A program made the position numbers and the translations under genes. From contig NZ_JAIXRZ010000063.1 in NCBI RefSeq assembly GCF_027484945.1, positions 1-64,000 of the forward strand: DNA of 64,000 nucleotides. Direction: 5' to 3'. The DNA comes from Flavobacterium sp. Its GTDB lineage: Bacteria > Bacteroidota > Bacteroidia > Flavobacteriales > Flavobacteriaceae. Shown here piece after piece: positions 54,113 to 62,711 of the stretch. Under the pieces are notes generated by a model that was given only the letters and a program-made list of their open reading frames with translations, did not search any database and was not told the origin of the DNA. Within the stretch, counting starts at the first letter, position 1, and every line of letters begins with the position of its first letter.

Positions 54113-55809
54113 TGTGCGGAATTGCCGGAATACTTGGAGCGGCTGCTTCTGAAAACACCGTATTAAAGTTACTTGAAAAACAACGGCATCGAGGTCCCGA
54201 TGCTGAAGAATATTGGTGCCAACCCGGAATTGCTTTAGGTCATAATCGGCTGAGTATTTTGGATTTATCTAAAGCCGCTAACCAACCGATGTTTAGCCAT
54301 AACCGCCGCTATATCATGGTTTTTAATGGGGAGATTTATAACTTTAAAGAGCTTCAAAAAGAACTAACTTCCTTTCATTTTACGACCACATCAGATTCAG
54401 AGGTCATGCTTGCAGCTTACCAAAAGTGGGGAGTAACGATGTTGTCCAAATTAAATGGAATGTTTAGTATTGCTATTTGGGATACGGAAAAGCGAGAACT
54501 GTTTTTGGCACGTGATCGATTTGGAGTCAAACCACTGTATTATTCCTTTTGTAACGGAAGTCTTTATTTTGCAAGTGAAATAAAATCGTTATTTCATGTA
54601 GGGGTTCCGAAGGTTATGAATGAACCCGTATGGGCTGCCTACTATAAAAAAGGGTCCTACGGAATGCCAAATCAGTCGTTTTGGAAAGGTGTTGAACAGT
54701 TGCCAGGTGGTAATTATGCAATTCTTTCGCTCGAAGACACCACACTACAACCACAGCTTTGGTATGATTTTGTTGACCGGATAAAAAACACGCCAAAATT
54801 ACCAGTTACTGAATTAAAAGAATCCTATGAAGCCCTTTTATTGCATGCCATTCGATTGCGTTTTCGCGCTGATGTTCCAATTGGTATGAACATCAGTGGC
54901 GGTCTCGATTCATCTATCTTATTGGCTATGGTAAATGCCCATTTGCCTTCTCATGAAAAAATAGATGCCTTTACTTTTTATTGTAATGACCAAAAATACG
55001 ATGAATTGAGTTGGGTTGAAGATTTGATTTCCAATACTGGATATCACCTAAATAAGGTGTTGTTTACTCCTAATGCGGTTCCCGATTTAATACAAAAAGT
55101 TAGCTACTTTCAAGATGAGCCTTTTGGAGGTTTTCCAACATTGGCCTACAGCTTACTGTTTGAAGCTGCCCGAAAGAAAAATATACCGGTTTTGTTGGAT
55201 GGTCAAGGAATGGATGAGGCTTGGGCAGGATACGATTATTATTTTACGGATTCGAATTTTTTAATACAAGGATTAACGACCAATCCTGTGCATCCGGAAT
55301 GCATCGACCCTGAACTATTGGCACAGAAACAAATAGAAATTTATGATAAACCCTTTGAGAGTCAACTGCAAAACCTCCAATACCGGGATTTAATGTATAC
55401 TAAAATACCACGCGCCCTTCGGTTTAATGACCGGGTAAGCATGATGTACGGTGTAGAATTGCGTGAACCATTTTTAGATTATCGTTTGGTCGAATTGGCT
55501 TTTGCTCAAGAGGATGCCCTCAAACACAATGGAACCGACTCAAAATGGTTGTTGCGCGAAATGGTTAAAGACAAATTCAATTCTACTATAGTTTATGCCC
55601 CAAAAAAAGCATTACAAACTCCCCAGCGTGAGTGGATTGGTATGCAACTGCAAGAAGCGTTTAACGATTGGATTCATCAATTTTCAAAATTAGATTTTGT
55701 CAATCGCAAACAAGTTTTATCCATTTGGGACCAATATTGTAAGGGAAATAATGATAATAGTTTTTATATTTGGCAATGGGTAAACAGTTTATTTCTACTT
55801 CAGAAATAA
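54112..55809 (+). CDS. asnB: Asparagine synthase-like glutamine amidotransferase
   Basis: This 565-residue protein has an N-terminal Ntn glutaminase domain starting at nucleophile Cys2 (MCGIAGILG), with HRGPDAEEYW and FNGEIYNFKELQ. The C-terminal ATP-binding synthetase domain contains the pyrophosphate loop SGGLDSS at 262-268. Housekeeping AsnB makes asparagine, but relatives in polysaccharide loci (WbpS-like) are thought to amidate uronic-acid carboxyls. The location directly after neuA, and two uronic-acid-forming dehydrogenases upstream, favour a glycan role. This remains inference. Confidence 0.9.
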   Translation: MCGIAGILGAAASENTVLKLLEKQRHRGPDAEEYWCQPGIALGHNRLSILDLSKAANQPMFSHNRRYIMVFNGEIYNFKELQKELTSFHFTTTSDSEVMLAAYQKWGVTMLSKLNGMFSIAIWDTEKRELFLARDRFGVKPLYYSFCNGSLYFASEIKSLFHVGVPKVMNEPVWAAYYKKGSYGMPNQSFWKGVEQLPGGNYAILSLEDTTLQPQLWYDFVDRIKNTPKLPVTELKESYEALLLHAIRLRFRADVPIGMNISGGLDSSILLAMVNAHLPSHEKIDAFTFYCNDQKYDELSWVEDLISNTGYHLNKVLFTPNAVPDLIQKVSYFQDEPFGGFPTLAYSLLFEAARKKNIPVLLDGQGMDEAWAGYDYYFTDSNFLIQGLTTNPVHPECIDPELLAQKQIEIYDKPFESQLQNLQYRDLMYTKIPRALRFNDRVSMMYGVELREPFLDYRLVELAFAQEDALKHNGTDSKWLLREMVKDKFNSTIVYAPKKALQTPQREWIGMQLQEAFNDWIHQFSKLDFVNRKQVLSIWDQYCKGNNDNSFYIWQWVNSLFLLQK

Positions 55810-55827
55810 CTTTAGAATTTCGGTCAA

Positions 55828-56598
55828 ATGATTCAATCAATAAAAAAAAATATTCATTTTAGAACCAAGCAAAAAATCAAAAACAAGTGGAAAGCTTTTT
55901 TGGGTTTTTTTGCTTTTGGAAATTTGACCCAACGGGCAATATTGTTTAAAACCGACAAATGGGGTGGGCACTTTTACACCCCTCATTACCAATTGCATTT
56001 TAAACCCTATCGATTTAAGCGTGTAAAATTGTTAGAAATAGGAGTAGGGGGCTATGAATCTCCTTTTTCTGGAGGAAATTCGCTTCGGATGTGGAAATCA
56101 TATTTCCCATTGGGTAAAATATTTTCGCTCGATATTTATGATAAATCACCCCAACAAGAATCCCGAATAAAAATCTTTCAAGGCAGTCAAGTCGATTTTG
56201 AATTTTTGCAAAAAGTTATTGCGCATACCGGTGAATTGGATTTGATTATTGACGATGGAAGTCATATTAATGCGCATGTGATTCAAACGTTTGAGTTTTT
56301 ATTTCCCAAATTAAAAAAAGGAGGAATCTATGTTATTGAGGATACCCAAACTTCATACTGGGAGCATTATGGCGGAACTTCTAATGATTTCAATCAAAAA
56401 GGAACCATTTATGAATATTTCAAATCTTTAATTGACGGATTAAATCATTCGGAATATATGATACCGGATTATCAGCGCAATTACTATGATGCACACATTA
56501 TCTCGATGCATTTTTACCACAACATGATTTTTATTTATAAAGGGGATAACAATGAAACCTCTAATTATTTGATGAATAATAAAGTGAAGAATGGATAA
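55828..56598 (+). CDS. Class I SAM methyltransferase-like protein (MycE/CmcI type)
   Basis: This 256-residue protein has a Rossmann methyltransferase core. The SAM-binding segment is KLLEIGVGGYESPFSGGNSLRMWKSYFPLGKIFSLDIYDKSP (about 68-110), followed by LDLIIDDGSHINAHVIQTFEFLFPKLKKGGIYVIEDTQTSYW. The GGxSLRMW and IDDGSH motifs resemble MycE-like sugar O-methyltransferases of macrolide pathways. It would methylate a sugar hydroxyl of the glycan. The N-terminal 45 residues are basic and may bind membrane or acceptor. It overlaps the next gene by eight bases. Confidence 0.82.
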   Translation: MIQSIKKNIHFRTKQKIKNKWKAFLGFFAFGNLTQRAILFKTDKWGGHFYTPHYQLHFKPYRFKRVKLLEIGVGGYESPFSGGNSLRMWKSYFPLGKIFSLDIYDKSPQQESRIKIFQGSQVDFEFLQKVIAHTGELDLIIDDGSHINAHVIQTFEFLFPKLKKGGIYVIEDTQTSYWEHYGGTSNDFNQKGTIYEYFKSLIDGLNHSEYMIPDYQRNYYDAHIISMHFYHNMIFIYKGDNNETSNYLMNNKVKNG

Positions 56599-57382
56599 AT
56601 CAAAAATTGCGCTAATTTCTACAGTTATCAATTTTGAATTATATCAAAAATCTTCTCCTTTGTTTCCAAAAGGCATCCAAAACTATGTGATTGATGGACG
56701 AAATGGAATGCATGGAATACATAGCCTACATTATCTTTTTAAAAAATTAAAAGGAAAAGGAATTGAATGGTTAATAATGGCAGATGAAGACGTTCTTTTT
56801 ACACAGTCGGATATTGTTTTTTCATTAATTGAAACCATGGAAAAACAGCAATATACCGTTTGTGGCGTTCGCGACGGAGGTGTAATTGCGCACCGCAATT
56901 ATAATCCCTTTGTTATCAATACGTTTTTTTCAATATTGAATTTCAAGGCCATTGAAAAAATATACAATAAAAGGGAAATCCAAAACCATCAGTATTGCAC
57001 TCCAGGGGAATTCCAGGATGATATTTCGAAATTACCGTATGCTTACAATACGGAAAGTACATTTGAAATGTATTATTGTTTTTATTTCTGGCTGCGCCGA
57101 AAAGGGCATCGGTTCTTGTTTCTCGATTCAATTACAGAATCCGATTCAATTGCTAACTCGATTTATGTGAATGGCAAAAAAATGCTAACCCATACCTGGT
57201 ATGCTCGTAGTTATGGTATTAATGCAAAGCATACCGAGCGAATCGAAACTTTTCTAAATCAAATCCCAACCTTAAATTCCACCAGGCCAGCAGTGCCTAT
57301 TTTATTCAAAAAAAGTACCTTTACATTGCAACAAAAATGGAAAAAGTTTCTTGCTAAAATTCGCCATAAACTCGCACAATGA
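56591..57382 (+). CDS. Putative GT-A-like glycosyltransferase of unfamiliar type
   Basis: I do not recognise a well-defined family for this 263-residue protein. The region IEWLIMADEDVLFTQSDIVFSLIETM (about 58-83) has a DED triplet after a hydrophobic strand, like the DxD metal site of GT-A enzymes, followed by VCGVRDGGVIAHRNYNPFVINTFF. There is no signal peptide or membrane segment. The C-terminal 40 residues are basic. It sits between the methyltransferase and a GT-B-like gene, overlapping both. A glycosyltransferase role is inferred from the motif and context. Confidence 0.65.
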   Translation: MDKSKIALISTVINFELYQKSSPLFPKGIQNYVIDGRNGMHGIHSLHYLFKKLKGKGIEWLIMADEDVLFTQSDIVFSLIETMEKQQYTVCGVRDGGVIAHRNYNPFVINTFFSILNFKAIEKIYNKREIQNHQYCTPGEFQDDISKLPYAYNTESTFEMYYCFYFWLRRKGHRFLFLDSITESDSIANSIYVNGKKMLTHTWYARSYGINAKHTERIETFLNQIPTLNSTRPAVPILFKKSTFTLQQKWKKFLAKIRHKLAQ

Positions 57383-58773
57383 AAAAACTCGGAATCGTAA
57401 TTACAGACGGCGTAGGGTACCGCAACTTTATCATGAGTAATTTTATGGAGGAAGCGGTTCCTCAAATGGATCAAATTATTATTTATTCTGGTTTGCCTGC
57501 TTCGATTTATTCTATTGACCAATGGCCAAACGTAACGGTTCATGAATTGGATGTTTACCATGAAGGACCGATTTCTTTTATTTTTAGAAAATGGAAAGAA
57601 ATTGCGCATATGGAAAAAAGCAAACACAATTTCGGCATGACTGATAATAACCGAACGAATTATCCAAAGTCGAATAGTTTGAAGAATTTGATTGTTAAGT
57701 TTTTTTATATAGTATCTCGAGTTTACAGTTCAAATGCAACAATACTTTTTGCTGAAAAGTTACAATTTTTGGCGTTTTCAAAGCATAAAATAACCCGATC
57801 GTATATTGAACTCCTAAAAAAAGATCAACCCAATTTGGTCTTTTTTACTCACCAACGGCCGTCGTATTTAGCACCATTTTTATATGCTGCCCAACGCGTG
57901 AAAATTCCAACGTGTTCATTTATTTTTAGTTGGGATAATTTGGCTTCCAAAGGGCGAATGTTGGGAACATTTGATTATTTTTTAGTTTGGAGTCAATTGA
58001 TGAAAGATGAATTGATTCAATTTTATCCCAATACCAATCCTGATGGCGTGAAAATTGTAGGTACACCTCAATTTGAGCCCTATTTTTTATCCCAATACCA
58101 AACGGATCGCGCTTCTTTTTTAAATCGATTTCAGTTGGATGAGTCAAAAAAAATTATCTGTTTCAGCTGCGCCGATAAATCAATCGGTGGAAATGACCCA
58201 CTTGTAATTCAAATGATAGCTGAAGCGATTCGACAAGAAAAATTAGCCGTGAGCGCCCAATTGATAGTACGCACCTCACCAGCAGAAGAGCCTACGCGTT
58301 TTGAAGCTATTCGGAAGGACTATCCCGAAATTAGATGGAATTATCCCCATTGGATACAAACCCGCTCGAATCATGATCAGATGTGGTCGCAACGGATACC
58401 AGCGGTTGAAGATATTTTTGATTTACGGGCAATTATTGAACATTCCGATATTAATGTCAATATGTTGTCTACTATGAGTTTGGACTTTATGCTTTTCGGC
58501 AAGCCGGTAATTAATACGGTAATGGGTACTGAAACAAACGGACTGTACAATGACAGTCGCTTTTTGAAATATGCCCACATCAAAACCGTTTTAGATTGTC
58601 AAGCAACCCAAATCGCAAGAAATGAAACAGATTTAATTGCAGCGCTCAACCGGTATCTTTCTCATCCCGAATATGATGCAGCGGCTCGTGAAAAGTTGAT
58701 TGAAATTGAAGTTTGCAAACCAATTGCGGGCATAAGCAAACGCATAACCGATGAATTATTACAATGGATGTAG
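57379..58773 (+). CDS. Putative GT-B-fold transferase of unfamiliar type
   Basis: This 464-residue protein is not a standard GT4 enzyme. The N-terminus (LGIVITDGVGYRNFIMSNFM) and the middle (LVFFTHQRPSYLAPFLYAAQRVKIPTCSFIFSWDNLASKGRM, then YFLVWSQLMKDELIQFYP) look like the first Rossmann domain. The C-terminal half has IVGTPQFEPY, LIVRTSP and NVNMLSTMSLDFMLFGKPVINTVMG, resembling capsule GT-B or CDP-glycerol/Kdo-type transferases. No membrane segment is seen. It overlaps the previous gene by four bases. Function is inferred only at the level of a glycan transferase. Confidence 0.65.
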   Translation: MKKLGIVITDGVGYRNFIMSNFMEEAVPQMDQIIIYSGLPASIYSIDQWPNVTVHELDVYHEGPISFIFRKWKEIAHMEKSKHNFGMTDNNRTNYPKSNSLKNLIVKFFYIVSRVYSSNATILFAEKLQFLAFSKHKITRSYIELLKKDQPNLVFFTHQRPSYLAPFLYAAQRVKIPTCSFIFSWDNLASKGRMLGTFDYFLVWSQLMKDELIQFYPNTNPDGVKIVGTPQFEPYFLSQYQTDRASFLNRFQLDESKKIICFSCADKSIGGNDPLVIQMIAEAIRQEKLAVSAQLIVRTSPAEEPTRFEAIRKDYPEIRWNYPHWIQTRSNHDQMWSQRIPAVEDIFDLRAIIEHSDINVNMLSTMSLDFMLFGKPVINTVMGTETNGLYNDSRFLKYAHIKTVLDCQATQIARNETDLIAALNRYLSHPEYDAAAREKLIEIEVCKPIAGISKRITDELLQWM

Positions 58774-58838
58774 TACGAAAGCAATTTTTTAATAAATGCT
58801 GCATTCAAGTAATTAAGCCAATTATTACCTTTTAGTAA

Positions 58839-59909
58839 ATGAAAAAAATAGCGGTACTTTGTAACTACCGATTACTACCAGAGCGTGTTGGAGGTATGGA
58901 CCATTTTTTTTGGTTGTTTGATGCCCAATGTAAGACGGCGGGCTATCAGATCGATTGGTTTTTTCCTACAATCTCAAGACATCAGGGGTATGCAAATTTG
59001 GATTTGTTTTCTAGTCAAGAGGGTAATGTAGAAATGTATTTTTTAAATCATTTCGCTCAAAATAATTACACTCACGTATTTACCCATTTCATTGAGATTA
59101 GCACTTCGTTTTTTAAACGTTTCAAGTCGACGTATGATGCTAAAGTAATTGCGGTCGATCACAATCCGCGACCAGTGGGAGGGTATTCGCTAAAAAAAAG
59201 AATTGAAAAACGATTAAAAGGTTGGCTTTATTCAGGCGCTATTGATCAGTTTATTGGTGTTTCGGAATATTCACGTCAACAACTAATCAAAGAATTAGGA
59301 AATCAAATACAATCCCGAACCCATGTAATTTTTAATGGATTACCTACAGCACAATTGGTCAAACGTACAGACACGCATTTTCGTGGATCATTTATTGTCG
59401 CTTGTCATTTGCGAAAGGATAAGGGGATTCAAGACCTAATTGAAGCCATTCGTATTGTAGTTCATCGTTTACCCCAAGTTCCATTTTCAATTGAAATTTA
59501 TGGCGAGGGTTACTATGGTGATTCATTGAAGCAAATGGTGCTAGACTATCAATTAGAAAACTATATAACGTTTAAGGGAAGTGTGTCCCATTTGTATGCT
59601 TTATATGCACAATATGATTATTTAATTCATCCTTCTCATGGTGAAACCTTTTGTTATTCGGTTGTAGAGGCCTTATTATGCCGCCTACCGGTTATTACAA
59701 CAAAAAATCAGGGAAATGTACTCGGATTGGTTGAAGAACCAATCAACGGATTTTTGTATGACGTTGGAAATGTAGATCAATTGGCTACCCTTTTACAAAA
59801 CCTAATTGCCAATCAGAAAGTTTTAGATAATTCGGTAACTTACAACACTAAAGTTGATGCATTGACATTGGCGCAAATGGTTCATCATTATTTCCAATTA
59901 ACGCAATGA
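58839..59909 (+). CDS. Family 4 glycosyltransferase
   Basis: This 356-residue GT-B enzyme begins KIAVLCNYRLLPERVGGMDHFFWLFD and has FIGVSEYSRQQLIKELG, HLRKDKGIQDLIEAI, YGEGYYGDSLKQM and the EX7E segment SHGETFCYSVVEALLCRLPVITTKNQGN. It follows a 65-base gap with only a near-consensus -7 box (TACCTTTT), so it may still be transcribed from upstream. It overlaps the next gene by four bases. Confidence 0.9.
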   Translation: MKKIAVLCNYRLLPERVGGMDHFFWLFDAQCKTAGYQIDWFFPTISRHQGYANLDLFSSQEGNVEMYFLNHFAQNNYTHVFTHFIEISTSFFKRFKSTYDAKVIAVDHNPRPVGGYSLKKRIEKRLKGWLYSGAIDQFIGVSEYSRQQLIKELGNQIQSRTHVIFNGLPTAQLVKRTDTHFRGSFIVACHLRKDKGIQDLIEAIRIVVHRLPQVPFSIEIYGEGYYGDSLKQMVLDYQLENYITFKGSVSHLYALYAQYDYLIHPSHGETFCYSVVEALLCRLPVITTKNQGNVLGLVEEPINGFLYDVGNVDQLATLLQNLIANQKVLDNSVTYNTKVDALTLAQMVHHYFQLTQ

Positions 59910-61039
59910 AAATAGGCTTCCTTACAATAGAATATCCCCATCCAAAAATTGGAAATTCAGGTGGAATTGGAACGGCAATTTACAGTTTGGTGCGCGGTCT
60001 TCAAGCCCTAGGCCATCAAATTACAATTATTGTTTACGGTCAACCTCAGGATTTGATTTTTGAAGATGAGGGGATTTTGTTTTATGTGGTAAAAAACAAG
60101 GAAGTCAAAGGATTGTCTATGTATTTGACTCAAAAAAAATTGCAACGTCTTCTCAATACGTTGTATTACGAAAAGCAAATAGAAGTCTTAGAAGTCCCCG
60201 ATTGGCAGGGTGTAACCGCATATGTAAATACCCAGTGCCCAATAGTTATGCGTCTGCACGGGAGCGATACCTATTTTTGTGCTCTCGAAAATAGAAAACT
60301 AAAATGGCGCAATCAGCTTTATGAAAAGTTAGCGTATAAAAAAGCGACTGGAATTATTGCGGTGAGTGATTATACAGGAAATAAGTCCAATCAAGTATTT
60401 GGTCGTTCACGTCAATATCGGGTTGTTCCTAATGGAATCAATTTAGAAAATTTTACTCCTTCTACTACCTCAGATCCGCATACGATTTTGTATTTTGGGA
60501 CCTTAATACGTAAAAAGGGATTATTAGAATTACCTTTAATTTTTAATAAAATCCATGAAAAACATCCAGAGGCTCAGTTAGTATTGGTAGGTAAAGATGC
60601 TGCAGATGTTCTAACAGGCAATCGATCGGTTTGGAAAATGATGCAGCCTCTGTTTACAGCAAGTGCCTTGCGTAAAGTACAATATGTAGGCGCTGTTCCT
60701 TATGATGAAATGCGTCAATGGATTGCTAAAGCAACGGTTTGTGTTTTTCCTACTTTTGCCGAAGCCTTACCCGTTTCGTGGTTGGAAGCTATGGCCGTTC
60801 AAAAGCCTTTAGTGGCCTCAAATATCGGTTGGGCCTCAGAGATTATTACACATGGTATTGACGGTTTTTTGGTGCATCCTACCCATCATCAAGAATATGC
60901 CGACATGGTGGTTCAACTTTTGGAAAATCCCGCATTAGCAAAAACGATGGCTCTTGAAGCCCGAACTACGATTGAAAAGAGGTTTCGTATTGAAAAAGTG
61001 GCCGCTCAATGGGTTGCAACGTATCAAGAGTTACTGTAA
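59906..61039 (+). CDS. Family 4 glycosyltransferase
   Basis: This 377-residue GT-B enzyme begins KIGFLTIEYPHPKIGNSGGIGTAIYSLVRGLQALGHQITIIVYG, the glycogen-synthase-like loop of GT4 enzymes. It continues with PIVMRLHGSDTYF, IAVSDYTGNKSNQ, ILYFGTLIRKKGLLELPLIF and FPTFAEALPVSWLEAMAVQKPLVASNIGWASEII. It is the last gene before a hairpin and a new promoter. Donor and acceptor are unknown. Confidence 0.9.
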   Translation: MKIGFLTIEYPHPKIGNSGGIGTAIYSLVRGLQALGHQITIIVYGQPQDLIFEDEGILFYVVKNKEVKGLSMYLTQKKLQRLLNTLYYEKQIEVLEVPDWQGVTAYVNTQCPIVMRLHGSDTYFCALENRKLKWRNQLYEKLAYKKATGIIAVSDYTGNKSNQVFGRSRQYRVVPNGINLENFTPSTTSDPHTILYFGTLIRKKGLLELPLIFNKIHEKHPEAQLVLVGKDAADVLTGNRSVWKMMQPLFTASALRKVQYVGAVPYDEMRQWIAKATVCVFPTFAEALPVSWLEAMAVQKPLVASNIGWASEIITHGIDGFLVHPTHHQEYADMVVQLLENPALAKTMALEARTTIEKRFRIEKVAAQWVATYQELL

Positions 61040-61076
61040 TAATAACTGTTGAAATATATAAAAATCGTTTCATAAC

Positions 61077-61105
61077 CCAATAGCCTATAATTTTCTATTG
61101 GTTTT
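61077..61105 (+). terminator. Possible terminator hairpin
   Basis: CCAATAG (61077-61083) pairs with CTATTGG (61095-61101) around an 11-base AT-rich loop, followed by TTTT. It lies 38 bases after the glycosyltransferase stop. The stem is short and overlaps the -33 TTG of the next promoter, so it may also play a regulatory part. Confidence 0.5.
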
Positions 61106-61128
61106 ATAGCGCTCAAAAATTATCTTTG
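61098..61128 (+). promoter_or_regulatory. Promoter of the last block
   Basis: TTG at 61098-61100 and TATCTTTG at 61121-61128 are 20 bases apart, a good Bacteroidota promoter. The ATG at 61146 follows 17 bases later. Confidence 0.7.
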
Positions 61129-61145
61129 CTACTATTCCTTTAGAA

Positions 61146-62711
61146 ATGAAAGAAAATAAATCATCCGAGATTAAATTTAAAGAACATTGCACTCCTTCGG
61201 GTGAAGTGATACTCTACAGGGGTACACCTAACTTAGAAAGATTAAACCATTTGGCCGAAGGGTATGGCGATATTTGGCATTCTTCTTTTGAACAGGGATA
61301 TAAAAATGCATTCCAGGACATAGTTTATCAAACCGTTGTATTTTTTTGGTATATCAATGATTTTGATGGACTCGATGCGTGTGTCAGTTGGCGTATTAAT
61401 CCCAATTGTTTTGCTATTCGTAAATCTGTTTGGGAGGCATTAGGAGGCTTTGATTCCGATTATTCCAATTTACAATTGGCTGCCTTGGATTTTGGGTTTA
61501 ATGCCCTTCGTAATCAAGGAGCTATCCCTATGTATGTGAAAGGTTTGTATACTGAAACGGCTAAGGATGCCCTATTAATTTCGCGCCAGGAACGGTATGA
61601 TTTTTACATCAAAAATTTCAAAATTGATCATGCGGTATTTATGGCGTACCGAAAAGGTTGGTGGAATCCGTTGGAATGGACTGCATTGTTGAAAGCCCAA
61701 TCTAAATTCAAATTGCGTAAAAATTTGCCTTCAATTCCACCGCGTGATCTCAAACCTATTCAAGGGAAACCTACCGTAAGTTATATTATCCCAACCATGT
61801 TACGTCAGGATTATACACTTACATTATTGGATGATTTGAAAAAGCAATCCTACCTGCCATCGCAAGTGGTGGTCGTTGATGCCACTCCATCCGAATCGCG
61901 TGATGAATCATTGTATAACCCCAGCGCTTACCCTTTTGAAGTAGTTTTTAAATGGCAAACAACCCAAGGAAGTTGTCGCGCACGTAACGAAGCTATTGCT
62001 TTGTGTACCGGTGAATTTATCGTTTTTGGCGATGATGATATTCGGATTCCTTCTGATTTTATTGAAAATCATATTCGACTATTACAAACCTATCAAGCCG
62101 GTGCGGCCAATGGTTTGGACATTCGTGCGGATCATCAACAACAAAATTTAACAGATCTTGTTCAAAAATTGAACAACTACGAGGGCAACCGATGGATGGT
62201 TGGTTTATCAAGTAATTTTAGTAATGCCAATTCGTGTGTGCGTCGTGAATATGTGATGCAACTAGAAGGCAATGACATCAATTATGATGGAGGCTATGGT
62301 GAAGATAGTGACTTCGGGATTTCATTAACTAAAATTGGTGTTCCGGTTTTATTCAATCCTTTTTCAACCAATTTGCACTTAAAACCACCTCAAGGAGGTT
62401 ACCGATTTTGGGGAAAACAAGCCAAAATCATGGGAAAAAAACGCAAAAAACAACCCTGGGAATTGGATGTTCCTGTGAAATGGATTCGACCTGTGCCAAG
62501 TCCGACCATCATGTACCAAATCCTAAAGCAATTTAATTCGGAACAATTTACGGAATACAAGTATAAATATTTTTCCATGTATTTGTTTAAAAAGGGGAGT
62601 AAATGGGAAATTCCATTGAAATTACTTAAGTTGCCCTACCGTATTTTACAATTCAAGAAATCAGTTTTTTACGCAAAAAAATTAAATGCATTAGGAAAAC
62701 GGACGCAATAA
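61146..62711 (+). CDS. Family 2 glycosyltransferase with an extra N-terminal GT-like half domain
   Basis: This 521-residue protein has a full GT-A domain in its second part (about 212-430): VSYIIPTMLRQDYTLTLLDDLKKQS, VVVDATPSES, GSCRARNEAIALCTGEFIVFGDDDIRIP with the metal motif, and GGYGEDSDFGISLTKIG with the ED base. The first 210 residues contain DGLDACVSWRINPNCFAIRKSVWEALGGFDSDYSNLQLAALDFGFNALRNQG, which looks like the acceptor-side half of a GT2 domain without the nucleotide-binding half. The last 90 residues are basic. The N-terminal module may bind acceptor or partner. It begins a new block with its own promoter. Confidence 0.85.
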   Translation: MKENKSSEIKFKEHCTPSGEVILYRGTPNLERLNHLAEGYGDIWHSSFEQGYKNAFQDIVYQTVVFFWYINDFDGLDACVSWRINPNCFAIRKSVWEALGGFDSDYSNLQLAALDFGFNALRNQGAIPMYVKGLYTETAKDALLISRQERYDFYIKNFKIDHAVFMAYRKGWWNPLEWTALLKAQSKFKLRKNLPSIPPRDLKPIQGKPTVSYIIPTMLRQDYTLTLLDDLKKQSYLPSQVVVVDATPSESRDESLYNPSAYPFEVVFKWQTTQGSCRARNEAIALCTGEFIVFGDDDIRIPSDFIENHIRLLQTYQAGAANGLDIRADHQQQNLTDLVQKLNNYEGNRWMVGLSSNFSNANSCVRREYVMQLEGNDINYDGGYGEDSDFGISLTKIGVPVLFNPFSTNLHLKPPQGGYRFWGKQAKIMGKKRKKQPWELDVPVKWIRPVPSPTIMYQILKQFNSEQFTEYKYKYFSMYLFKKGSKWEIPLKLLKLPYRILQFKKSVFYAKKLNALGKRTQ

